A stretch of 9,013 bases of DNA from Pyrinomonadaceae bacterium (GTDB lineage Bacteria > Acidobacteriota > Blastocatellia > Pyrinomonadales > Pyrinomonadaceae), in assembly GCA_013812565.1 (NCBI GenBank), contig JACCTF010000868.1, positions 1 to 9,013 of the forward strand, given 5' to 3'. The notes beneath the pieces were generated by a model that saw only the letters and a program-made list of their open reading frames with translations, was not told the DNA's origin and did not search any database. The stretch's first letter is position 1. Every line of letters begins with the position of its first letter. Positions 1 through 6,657 of this stretch are shown here, piece by piece. Position numbers and translations under genes: made by a program.

Positions 1-296
1 GTGTGAATATCTTCATGGCGGAAGTGAAAACGCTGGGCGAGGTTTGACGCCTCTGCTTGCTCGTGCGCGGCGAGGCTTGGCGAGACCCCGGTTACGCAGA
101 GCGCACGCTCACCTAACTCACTGGTCGCAACATACGCGACGTAGGAACTGTCGACCCCGCCGGAGTAAGCCACCAGTACCGATTCCATCTCGCGTAGAAG
201 CCTTCGCAAAACGTGCTCCTTGGCGAGGGCTTCAGGAGAAACAGTAATGTCCCTTACGATCCCGCTTTGTTCCACTTCCTTGATCGCACTTTTCAT
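1..296 (-). CDS. larE: LarE, ATP-dependent sacrificial sulfur transferase (N-terminal part, cut by window edge)
   Basis: Reading the minus strand from the ATG at 296-294 gives 98 open codons that run off the left edge, so the C-terminal part is missing. Residues 41-51 (LVAYSGGVDSS) are the PP-loop ATP-binding motif SGGxDS, and residues 62-75 (GERALCVTGVSPSL) match the segment that follows it in LarE proteins. From family knowledge, LarE adenylates and sulfurates the pyridinium mononucleotide precursor of the nickel-pincer cofactor of lactate racemase LarA. In the best-studied LarE the sulfur comes from the enzyme's own cysteine, which would lie beyond the window. Neither LarA nor LarB/LarC is visible here. 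A GGAG sits about 12 nt before the ATG, a loose Shine-Dalgarno. Other PP-loop enzymes (NAD synthetase, QueC, asparagine synthase) fit less well because of the TGVSPSL segment. Confidence 0.88.
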   Translation of the reverse strand, partial: MKSAIKEVEQSGIVRDITVSPEALAKEHVLRRLLREMESVLVAYSGGVDSSYVAYVATSELGERALCVTGVSPSLAAHEQAEASNLAQRFHFRHEDIH

Positions 297-597
297 AAAA
301 TTTCGTTGCTCCGCGTTGACGTACAACAGAGGTTAGATAAACGTATTGTCGCTACTTCTTTGGAATGATTTAATTCAAATTTGAGATGTTGAGCCACCGG
401 CAGCGCATGTTAGCGCAGGCTTCTTCTGCGACGCAACCGTGGCTTAATTTTAGCGTCTTCCTCAACCAACAATCGCATGGACGTGGTACAGGGCACATGC
501 TAATATCACGTTGGTAATCTACACCCCCGACATAACATCAGTTTTTAGCATTTGGGTGCAGGAAAAACCTTCGGTTTCCTTATCTATAACCTTAGTA
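297..597. other. Divergent intergenic region between larE and the TPR gene
   Basis: About 300 bases with no supported gene, more AT-rich than the flanking genes. It must hold the promoters for the minus-strand larE and the plus-strand TPR gene. I could not identify a convincing paired -35/-10 for either. The only promoter-like hexamer is TATAAC at 585-590, just before the TPR start codon, and it has no good -35 partner. An open frame in phase with the TPR gene extends back to a TTG at 511, but the residues it would add look like chance translation. Confidence 0.5.
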
Positions 598-2031
598 ATG
601 CTACTGCGTTTTCGCCTCAAAGCTTTTTATGCGCTTGCTTTGTCGCTTCTGTTTTTCAGCTACTCCGCAATCCATGCGCAGAAGGCTGATTCAACCAGCG
701 GCGAAGATGATCCGGCGACGCTCTTTGCGCGTGGGCAGGATGCTCATGCGCGCGGCGAGATGCAAGCTGCTCTCCAGCTTTACGAACAAGCCATCAAGCT
801 ACAGCCCGAACTACCCGAAGCAGAGTATCAACGTGCGAACGTACTGCTTGCCTTAAACCGCCTATCACAAGCCGAGCAAGGATTTCGACGTGCTGCCGAG
901 CTACGCGGCGACTGGGCGCTGCCGCGTGCCGCTCTCGGTTCACTGCTTGCCCGCCAGGGACGTGACCGCGAGGCCGAACCGGTGCTGCGCCGCGCCCTTC
1001 AACTTAACCCGCAGAACCTTGTGGCAAGCGTCGCGCTTGCCGATCTCCGCACACGCGCCGGCGACACACGTGAAGCGCTACAACTATGGCGTCAGGCTAC
1101 TGAAGCGAAAGACGCAACCGTTGCTAACTGGCTCGCACGCAGTCGACTGGAGCGCGCGGCAGGAGATCAAGCAGCGGCAACAAGCCTTGATCGCGCGCTG
1201 ACGATTGATCCTAATGACGCGGCGGCACGCCTGGAACGCGCCGAGCGGCACATCGAAGCAAACGCGTACGCCAAGGCAGATGAAGACATCCGCGTCGCCG
1301 AACAGGCGGCCGCCAAGGGTGAAAGGAGAGATCCGAATCTCACCCTGCGTTTCGCGAATCTTTACGCGCGTGCGGGGAATAAGGAAGCAGCGCAACGCTC
1401 GCTCGACACGCTCGATGAAGCAACACGAAAGTCGCCGGAAGCGGTTGCGTTGCGCGTCCAGATCACGGGTGAGGTTGACAAGCAATCGGTTGTTGCGCTC
1501 GAAGATCTTCTTAAACGTGAACCGCGAAATGCGGCGCTACTCGCGCGTCTTGGTGAGTTCTATCGTACGGCTGATCCAAGCCGCGCGCTTGAACATTTCC
1601 GGCGTGCCGTCGAGATCGAACCGCGCAACGTTGATTACGCAACCGGCTACGGAGCGGCACTCGTTCAGTTACGCCGCTATGAAGAAGCAGCAAGCGTCTT
1701 GCAACGCATTCTCGCCTCCGCGCCGGACACCTACGCGGCGCATGCTAATTTGGCGACTGCGCTTGGTGAATTGAAGCGTTACCGGGAAGCGCTCGCCGAG
1801 TACCAATGGCTTCAAAAAGCGCGCCCGACTCTTGCGATCACAAACTATTTCATCGCCAGGACGCTTGATCTGCTTGGTGAATACCAGGATGCGCATGTCG
1901 CTTATGAAGCATTCCTCGCACAGGCCGATGTAGAAAAGAACCGCATGGAGATAGAGCGCGTCGCCTTGCGGCTTCCCATATTGCGTAATCAGATTAACCG
2001 CGGCGAAGGTGTCCGTCACAAGAAGAACTGA
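598..2031 (+). CDS. Secreted tetratricopeptide-repeat protein
   Basis: The 477-residue product begins with a clear Sec signal peptide: basic residues at 4-8 (RFRLK), a hydrophobic core at about 9-22, and a likely cleavage after AIHA near residue 27. The rest is an alpha-solenoid of about a dozen 34-residue TPR units. The clearest are at about 38-71, 72-105, 106-139, 309-342, 343-376, 377-410 and 411-444, with the usual A/G-x-x-L...Y-x-x-A...A-L...P pattern. The middle (about 174-308) is more diverged. The basic tail ends in HKKN. I chose the ATG at 598 over an in-frame TTG at 511 because only 598 puts the signal peptide at the N-terminus. No Shine-Dalgarno is apparent. Two genes for exported or anchored helical proteins follow in the same direction after short gaps, so a shared periplasmic role is plausible. 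TPRs usually bind other proteins; the partner here is unknown. Confidence 0.9.
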   Translation: MLLRFRLKAFYALALSLLFFSYSAIHAQKADSTSGEDDPATLFARGQDAHARGEMQAALQLYEQAIKLQPELPEAEYQRANVLLALNRLSQAEQGFRRAAELRGDWALPRAALGSLLARQGRDREAEPVLRRALQLNPQNLVASVALADLRTRAGDTREALQLWRQATEAKDATVANWLARSRLERAAGDQAAATSLDRALTIDPNDAAARLERAERHIEANAYAKADEDIRVAEQAAAKGERRDPNLTLRFANLYARAGNKEAAQRSLDTLDEATRKSPEAVALRVQITGEVDKQSVVALEDLLKREPRNAALLARLGEFYRTADPSRALEHFRRAVEIEPRNVDYATGYGAALVQLRRYEEAASVLQRILASAPDTYAAHANLATALGELKRYREALAEYQWLQKARPTLAITNYFIARTLDLLGEYQDAHVAYEAFLAQADVEKNRMEIERVALRLPILRNQINRGEGVRHKKN

Positions 2032-2090
2032 GCAGTGCAAATCGTGGAGTAACATTCTCCGCGTACAAACTAAAATAGCGTAGAGCAATT

Positions 2091-2096
2091 AGGAAG
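2091..2096 (+). promoter_or_regulatory. Shine-Dalgarno site deciding the start of the next gene
   Basis: AGGAAG lies 8 nt before the ATG at 2105 and 5 nt before a GTG at 2102. The spacing favours the ATG. This is the clearest ribosome binding site in the window; most other genes here lack one. Confidence 0.6.
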
Positions 2097-2104
2097 TATT
2101 AGTG

Positions 2105-2725
2105 ATGTTGTATTTCGTTCCCAAGCAGCAGATCGCCGCCAGACTTCTGACCGCGTTAGTTTTCCTTCTGCTCGTTTGCTTCAAGGCACAAGCTCAGGAT
2201 GAACTCGTGCCGGAGCAAAACATTCCCCCACCAATTAAATACATTTCGGAAAGTGAACGCACCAAATTGAACGGGGCACGCGATGAGAAGTCACGCGCGC
2301 GCCTTGGCCTTGAGCTGGCCGACGAGCGTTTGCTTCGCGCGGCACAACTAACCGAGGCACAGAGTTACGACAACGCCTCCACCGAACTTGGAGTCTACCA
2401 AGCGCTTGTTGATGATGTGATGAACTTCCTCCGCAAAAGCGGGAAGGTACGCAACAAGCTCCGTGACATCTACAAACGCCTTGAGCTAACGCTACGGGGT
2501 CATGGATCACGCCTTGAGGGGATACGTCGCATTACCCCGTCTGAACACGCGATTAATGTTCGATCCATCTTTGATCACACTAAACGCGCGCGCACCGAAG
2601 CGCTTAATGCTTTCTTCGGTGACAATGTGGTGAGCGACACCAACGAGGAAGAAGACGGAAAAGTCTCCGACAACAAAGGGGCAACCGATTCACCTCCGAA
2701 GGATTCCTCAAAGCAACAACCATAA
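2105..2725 (+). CDS. Secreted helical protein of unknown function (206 aa)
   Basis: I do not recognise a named family. The product starts with a signal peptide: hydrophobic core at about 11-26 and probable signal peptidase I cleavage after AQA at residue 30. A short proline-containing linker (about 31-45, including PPP) follows. Residues about 46-170 are rich in Leu, Ala, Arg and Glu and look all-helical, including ADERLLRAAQL at 72-82 and RDIYKRLELTLRGHGSRLEG at 120-139. The tail from about 172 is acidic, then Ser/Lys/Gln-rich, and probably disordered. Cys25 does not sit in a lipobox, so a lipoprotein is unlikely. The gene lies 73 nt after the TPR gene and 36 nt before the next one, suggesting co-transcription. 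I started at ATG 2105 rather than GTG 2102 because of the AGGAAG spacing. Confidence 0.8.
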   Translation: MLYFVPKQQIAARLLTALVFLLLVCFKAQAQDELVPEQNIPPPIKYISESERTKLNGARDEKSRARLGLELADERLLRAAQLTEAQSYDNASTELGVYQALVDDVMNFLRKSGKVRNKLRDIYKRLELTLRGHGSRLEGIRRITPSEHAINVRSIFDHTKRARTEALNAFFGDNVVSDTNEEEDGKVSDNKGATDSPPKDSSKQQP

Positions 2726-2761
2726 ATCGCTGTGTTGGCGTATCACCGGCAGAGAGCAAGA

Positions 2762-3331
2762 ATGAATCACCAAATTTTCAGCAAGCGGCGGGGTGCAGCC
2801 TTCCATATCCTTAATGCGTTTATTTCTTCAATCCTTCTCGCCAGCGTGGCAGCCGTCGCGGCAATCAATTCGCAGCGTGACCATCTCATGCCGCAAGAAG
2901 TTGAACTCATACGTGAAGCACAGGAACTGGATAAGCGTACTGACGTCTTCATCAAAGCTGCCGAGCGAAGGCTGCTCAGCCTGACTGATCCGCATGCCGC
3001 ACGGTCGAAGCAAGTGCAGAAGGACCTTGAGAAATGGGGCGAACTGCCGAAGGGGACGCGCGCCGAACTGCTCTCTGACCTTTCAAAAATCCTCGACGAA
3101 GCGATTACCAACATTGATGATGCAAGCGCCCGCGCACCTGAAAGCAAGCTGCTTCCGAAAGCTCTGCGTAAGCTCTCGGAAGCATCAACCGGATTCCTCG
3201 CCCAGTTGGCGCCGATGCGCACCGACACACAAGATGCACGCGAACGTGAAGCGCTTGAGCAAGCCATTGAGAACGTGCAGGAAATAGTCGCTGCCGCGAG
3301 CAAGCTTCCACCGCCGCCCGCCAAGAAGTAG
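2762..3331 (+). CDS. Membrane-anchored or secreted helical protein of unknown function (189 aa)
   Basis: No named family recognised. A basic N-terminus (KRR at 8-10) is followed by a single hydrophobic stretch at about 16-35, either an uncleaved anchor or a signal peptide. The remainder is predicted helical and highly charged, including FIKAAERRLLSL at 63-74 and LPKALRKLSE at 131-140, and ends in a PPPP-containing basic tail. Its layout resembles the preceding protein: export signal, an A-[AD]-E-R-[RL]-L helix, then a long amphipathic region and a low-complexity tail. I infer that the two may be distant paralogs. The ATG at 2762 is preferred to an in-frame GTG at 2732 because it places the hydrophobic segment closer to the N-terminus. 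Only a weak purine stretch (GAGAG) precedes it. It is the last gene of the three-gene plus-strand run. Confidence 0.78.
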   Translation: MNHQIFSKRRGAAFHILNAFISSILLASVAAVAAINSQRDHLMPQEVELIREAQELDKRTDVFIKAAERRLLSLTDPHAARSKQVQKDLEKWGELPKGTRAELLSDLSKILDEAITNIDDASARAPESKLLPKALRKLSEASTGFLAQLAPMRTDTQDAREREALEQAIENVQEIVAAASKLPPPPAKK

Positions 3332-3471
3332 AGGCTTAATCCCACTCCTTGTAGCTCCCCTTCAAGCTGGGAGATTTGCGAACTATGCTGTTGCAGATAG
3401 AATCAGGGAATAAGTTAGGCTACGATTCGCATCAATCCACATCTCTGTTCTGGTATATACACTGAACTGCT

Positions 3472-4044
3472 ATGGACAATCGATACTACCCTGGAGTTGA
3501 AGTTGACGTTCCGCAAGTAATGGCAGAGTTGCGCCGTCTTTTTGACGATGACGACTATGAAGTGCAAACCATGCAAGTGTCTTCGACGGCTGTGTTGCAA
3601 GCCCGCAAATCCAACACGCTGCGCGACCTCACGGGCCTCTCCGCGGCGCTAACGATCAAGATCACGCCCGAGCATGGCGGCACGCGTGTTGAAATGGGAA
3701 TGCAGAAGTGGTTTGACAAAGCTGCGGTGGCGGCTGTCGCCGTCTTCTTCTCAGCGGGACTGCTGCTGGCGCTGCCTGCGCTCGGCGCATATTGGCAGTA
3801 CCGCGTAACGGAAGACGCATGGAAGATTATTGAAGACCACATCGCGCACCGCGCCGGCGGCTATGTTCCCCCGATGCCCGGACGCTGCGGCACGTGTGGT
3901 GCGGCGGCTGGCGCCGACTCTGCCTACTGCTCGACGTGCGGCGCAGATTTACAGGTCGGGCGCACCTGCGATTCGTGCGGCAACGTGCAACGTGATCCTT
4001 CAGCGCGCTTCTGCAATCGTTGCGGCAAACCGCTCGGGGGTTGA
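3472..4044 (+). CDS. Zinc-ribbon membrane protein of unknown function (190 aa)
   Basis: Three parts can be seen. Residues 1-80 form a small alpha/beta-looking domain containing a run of four Asp at 25-28 and the stretch KITPEHGGTRVEMGMQKW at 63-80. Residues about 83-105 are a hydrophobic transmembrane segment. The C-terminus carries two CxxC...CxxC zinc ribbons, with cysteines at 139/142 and 153/156, then 166/169 and 181/184. This arrangement occurs in many bacterial proteins annotated only as zinc-ribbon domain-containing; the ribbons are often of the rubredoxin-like, rRNA-processing-protein-like type. There is no export signal at the N-terminus, and which side of the membrane the ribbons face is not clear. 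It stands 140 nt after the helical-protein gene and is convergent with the ABC permease gene, 39 nt away. No clear Shine-Dalgarno precedes the ATG. Confidence 0.85.
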   Translation: MDNRYYPGVEVDVPQVMAELRRLFDDDDYEVQTMQVSSTAVLQARKSNTLRDLTGLSAALTIKITPEHGGTRVEMGMQKWFDKAAVAAVAVFFSAGLLLALPALGAYWQYRVTEDAWKIIEDHIAHRAGGYVPPMPGRCGTCGAAAGADSAYCSTCGADLQVGRTCDSCGNVQRDPSARFCNRCGKPLGG

Positions 4045-4083
4045 CTTCGAAAGTAGTCCGGCCAAAGGTTCGACGCAAATAGT

Positions 4084-5652
4084 TTAGTCGTGTCTCAAAG
4101 CCTTGACCGGATCTATACGCGCTGCACGCGCCGCTGGGTAAAGCGCGGCGAGAATCGCGATCAGCATTGCGAAGAGAATAGCGCCAATCCACAGCCACGG
4201 TGGAAGCGCGAAGAAATCTATGAACGAAGCGTCGCGCGGACGCAAGATGAATTCGTAAGCAAGGCGGTTCGCAACATTTTCGATCCCCCCGGCGGCGAGC
4301 ACTCCAATGACACCGCCCACTAATCCTATCAACGTCGCTTCAAAAAAGAAGATTAGTTTGATCTCCCGATCTTCAGCGCCAATGGCTTTCATGATCCCGA
4401 TCTCGCGCGTCCGTTCGTAGATCGACATGATCATTGTGTTCGCGATGCCGAAGGAAGCGACCAGCAGCGAGATGCCGCCGAGCAGAGCGAACGCGGAATT
4501 AGCGACAAGAAAGACTTTCTGTATTTCATCCAACTGATCCACAATCGAGAAGCTGTTGAAGCCAAGTTCAGCAAGGCGATTCTTCACCTCCAACAAGACG
4601 CCCGGGTCAGTAACGCGCACCACAGCCGACGGGTATCCTGCCGTTTCATTCGACTGAATTGCGCCGCTCAAGCGCGCCAGTTGTAGAGCGACTTCGTTCA
4701 TCGCATCGCGGTGCGTCTCCGTCCAACTCTGCGCTGCGGCGAGCGGGACATACAGACCGGCAGCGGGCATCAAGCCGCGAAAGCGCCTGCCGCCGGAGTT
4801 GCCGCCACTGCCGTTGCCGACTTCGTTTTGCAATACGCCGACGATGCGAAACGAGGCGGCCACAAGCCGTTCCGCATCCGCTTCGTCTGACGTTTCAGCT
4901 TCGAGCGGCAAGCCGAAGAAGCTGAGCGGTTCGTCCTTCTCTTCAGCCTCACGCGAAGCAGCACTTCCCTGTTGCGATAGAGCATCCTGGTCTCTACCTG
5001 CTGCACCCGTTGCTCTCCCTGCTTCCTCTCTTTTGGGCGGAGCGAGCAACTCCACCGTTTGTCCCACGGCATCTGTTGCCTTGTCGTAACCGAGTTCACT
5101 CACGAACTGCTGGTCCACCACCGCTTCATTAGTCTCCGGCGCGCTGATCATTCTTCCGGCAGCGAACCCGCGAAAGCGCGTCGCCTGGTTCGGCACGAGC
5201 GCGCCGCCGACCGTCTGCCGCACGACGCGCCCGTTGGCGCGCACGTAAGCCGTGAAGGAGACATTCGGCTCAGCGTAAGCGACACCCGGAATCTTTGAGA
5301 TTTCTTGGATGGCCGATTGATCAAGCGTGCGCGCAGATGATCTTTCCGCGCCCGGCCTCCTCGCTGCTTGTCGCGGCGTGTCTGTCGGTTGGTTCGCGCC
5401 TTCACCTCCAAGAGGTTGGTTTAGCTGTGAGGAAACGATGCTGGAGAGGGTACGGCCATAGACGGTAATCTCATTGAACAGATCCAGTTCGCGGAAGCGC
5501 GCGATGGTGTTGCGTTCGAGTCCAAGCCCGAATGACATCATGATCACAATCACCGCCACACCGACAACAACGCCAATGGTCGTTAGTGCCGCACGCAGCT
5601 TGGCTTCGCGCAGATTCCGCCAAGCGAGACCGAGGATGTCAAAGATATGCAT
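4084..5652 (-). CDS. ABC transporter permease of the MacB/LolC (FtsX-domain) type
   Basis: The 522-residue product has the MacB-type permease layout: a cytoplasmic N-terminal helix (LAWRNLREAKLRAALTTIG, 9-27), TM1 at about 24-44, a large periplasmic core at about 50-375, then the FtsX domain with TM segments near 381-410, 432-455 and 486-508. The motif ERTREIGIMKAIGA at 413-426 is the family's cytoplasmic loop after TM2, and the end, YPAARAARIDPVKALRHD, is also typical. From family knowledge, such permeases work by mechanotransmission, driving export or lipoprotein release rather than moving substrate through the membrane. The ATPase is not fused; the likely partner is the gene at 7472-8146. 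The periplasmic core carries unusual low-complexity stretches at about 75-112, 204-262 and 279-290, which make it longer than the usual 400 residues or so. The start lies 28 nt after the SirB1-like gene, so the two are probably co-transcribed. Substrate unknown. Confidence 0.93.
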   Translation of the reverse strand: MHIFDILGLAWRNLREAKLRAALTTIGVVVGVAVIVIMMSFGLGLERNTIARFRELDLFNEITVYGRTLSSIVSSQLNQPLGGEGANQPTDTPRQAARRPGAERSSARTLDQSAIQEISKIPGVAYAEPNVSFTAYVRANGRVVRQTVGGALVPNQATRFRGFAAGRMISAPETNEAVVDQQFVSELGYDKATDAVGQTVELLAPPKREEAGRATGAAGRDQDALSQQGSAASREAEEKDEPLSFFGLPLEAETSDEADAERLVAASFRIVGVLQNEVGNGSGGNSGGRRFRGLMPAAGLYVPLAAAQSWTETHRDAMNEVALQLARLSGAIQSNETAGYPSAVVRVTDPGVLLEVKNRLAELGFNSFSIVDQLDEIQKVFLVANSAFALLGGISLLVASFGIANTMIMSIYERTREIGIMKAIGAEDREIKLIFFFEATLIGLVGGVIGVLAAGGIENVANRLAYEFILRPRDASFIDFFALPPWLWIGAILFAMLIAILAALYPAARAARIDPVKALRHD

Positions 5653-5680
5653 TGATCTTGCGGTTGAGTTCGGCGCTCAG

Positions 5681-6535
5681 TTAGTTAAGCATCGCGAGCT
5701 GTGTCTGCACACGCTTCAACTGCTCACGCACGTGCCCGGCATCTGTGGCCTTGACGGCGAAATTGAGGTAAAGCTGAAGGTCGATCATGGCTTCCGGAAA
5801 ACGTTTAAGTTGGCCCAGGAGCAGGCCGCGGTCGCGATGTTCGTCGATTGCTTCAGGCGCCACCAACAGAATGCGTTCAACCACGGCGAGCGCCTGCCGG
5901 TAAAGTTTTGCCTGAGCATAGATGGCTTTTATGTTGCGCAGCATGCGCACAAGAATCTCCCGCGTGGTTGCTGCGGCGAGGTGTTCTCTGGTGAGTGGAA
6001 CTTGCCCGCCATAGACAGTGTCGAGCCGTTGCTGACAATCATCTTCATCAATCACTCTTCCATGAAACGGGTCAACCAGCATTGCGGTCTCACTACTACC
6101 GGCGCTTGCGCGCACAATGAAGTGACCGGGGAGTGCGACGCCTTCCACTCGCAAACCGGCGCGCTGTCCGACTTCCATGTAGACAACTGATAGTGTGATC
6201 GGGATACCGGTGCGCCGGTCCAGCACGTATGACAGCAGACTGTTGCGCGGGTCATAGTAGCTCTGCTCGTTGCCCATGAAACCGAGCTCTTCAAACATGA
6301 ACCGATTGAACGCGCCAAGCGGCTCAGCATCAACTCTCTCAATGCGCCTACGCGCCTCACGCCCCATATCTTCAAGCATCGCCAGGTACCGCACAACACC
6401 CACGCGCGGTTCTTCTTCTTCAGCGACCAGCAGCGCCGCGTGCGCCAAATCAATCGCGGCATCTGCTTGCGCCACCTCTGCCGCAAAGTGGCGGCGCGCA
6501 GCTTGGGCAGCAAATTTTCTCGCCGGAGTTACCAT
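5681..6535 (-). CDS. SirB1-family protein: transglutaminase-like domain plus TPR-like helices
   Basis: The 284-residue product matches the SirB1/transglutaminase-like-plus-TPR family along its length. Diagnostic stretches are FEELGFMGNEQSYYDPRNSL at 81-100, VLDRRTGIPITLSVVYMEVG at 104-123, GVALPGHFIVR at 132-142, VDPFHGRVIDEDDC at 154-167 and the C-terminal helical repeats at about 196-260, with LVRMLRNIKAIY at 195-206. His138 and Asp155 are conserved family positions. I see no cysteine where a working transglutaminase would have its nucleophile (the GIPITLS region), so the domain is probably non-catalytic. The biological role of the family is poorly known. The start is the ATG at 6535; no Shine-Dalgarno precedes it, because the upstream bases are the pyrimidine-rich complement of GGATGAA repeats. 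It sits between the HAD gene and the permease gene on the same strand. Confidence 0.9.
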   Translation of the reverse strand: MVTPARKFAAQAARRHFAAEVAQADAAIDLAHAALLVAEEEEPRVGVVRYLAMLEDMGREARRRIERVDAEPLGAFNRFMFEELGFMGNEQSYYDPRNSLLSYVLDRRTGIPITLSVVYMEVGQRAGLRVEGVALPGHFIVRASAGSSETAMLVDPFHGRVIDEDDCQQRLDTVYGGQVPLTREHLAAATTREILVRMLRNIKAIYAQAKLYRQALAVVERILLVAPEAIDEHRDRGLLLGQLKRFPEAMIDLQLYLNFAVKATDAGHVREQLKRVQTQLAMLN

Positions 6536-6536
6536 C

Positions 6537-6601
6537 GGAAGGATGAAGGATGAAGGCGGAAGTACTCACGAAAGGATGAAGTAGGAAGGATGAAGGATGA
6601 A
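6537..6601. repeat. Imperfect tandem/clustered GGATGAA heptamers
   Basis: GGATGAA occurs at 6541-6547, 6548-6554, 6574-6580, 6588-6594 and 6595-6601 on the plus strand, with two copies of its complement TTCATCC at 6632-6638 and 6646-6652. The copies at 6541/6548 and 6588/6595 are directly adjacent. The array begins one base outside the start codon of the SirB1-like gene. Short tandem heptamer repeats of this kind are known from cyanobacterial intergenic regions; whether this one belongs to a genome-wide family cannot be judged from one copy. Confidence 0.85.
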
Positions 6602-6656
6602 TAAGAAGCAGATTGCTTTTTTGTCTTTAACTTCATCCTTCCGCCTTCATCCTTTC
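6570..6656. repeat. Inverted repeat, 26-bp arms, in the HAD/SirB1 spacer
   Basis: The left arm at 6570-6595 and the reverse complement of the right arm at 6631-6656 agree at 24 of 26 positions (the two differences are TA versus GC in the centre). The loop is 35 nt and contains a smaller hairpin, AAGCA-GAT-TGCTT at 6606-6618, followed by a T run. The right arm ends one base beyond the HAD stop codon. A second partial match to the right arm, 15 of 15 bases, lies at 6548-6562. In RNA this would fold strongly on either strand, so it may act as a processing or attenuation hairpin in the minus-strand operon, or be a small non-autonomous repeat element. The function is inferred. Confidence 0.8.
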
Positions 6657-6657
6657 T

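Noticed and set aside
44..247. Plus-strand open frame of 67 codons at the left edge
   Set aside because: It is an Arg-rich shadow lying on the opposite strand of the larE coding region.
511..597. TTG start giving a 29-residue extension of the TPR protein
   Set aside because: It would bury the signal peptide behind unrelated residues; the ATG at 598 places it correctly and the extension looks like chance.
1084..1774. Long open frames on both strands within the TPR gene (for example 1205-1774 plus, 1084-1485 minus)
   Set aside because: They overlap a clear TPR gene, are Arg/Ser/Cys-rich and show no family motifs; they are shadows caused by codon composition.
2767..3345. 192-codon minus-strand frame opposite the second helical-protein gene
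   Set aside because: Serine- and arginine-rich antisense translation, no motif; the plus-strand frame has an export signal, consistent helices and operon context.
3355..3373. CTCCC/GGGAG hairpin after the three-gene plus-strand run, as a terminator
   Set aside because: Only five base pairs with a 9-nt loop and no T run follows.
4046..4075. TCGAA...TTCGA pair between the convergent zinc-ribbon and permease genes, as a bidirectional terminator
   Set aside because: A five-base stem with a long unpaired loop and no T tract on either side is too weak to call.
5474..6190. 238-codon plus-strand frame across the permease/SirB1-like boundary
   Set aside because: It overlaps two well-supported minus-strand genes and has no recognisable domain.
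6537..6656. CRISPR array
   Set aside because: Units are 7 bp with no regular spacers, and copies occur in both orientations.
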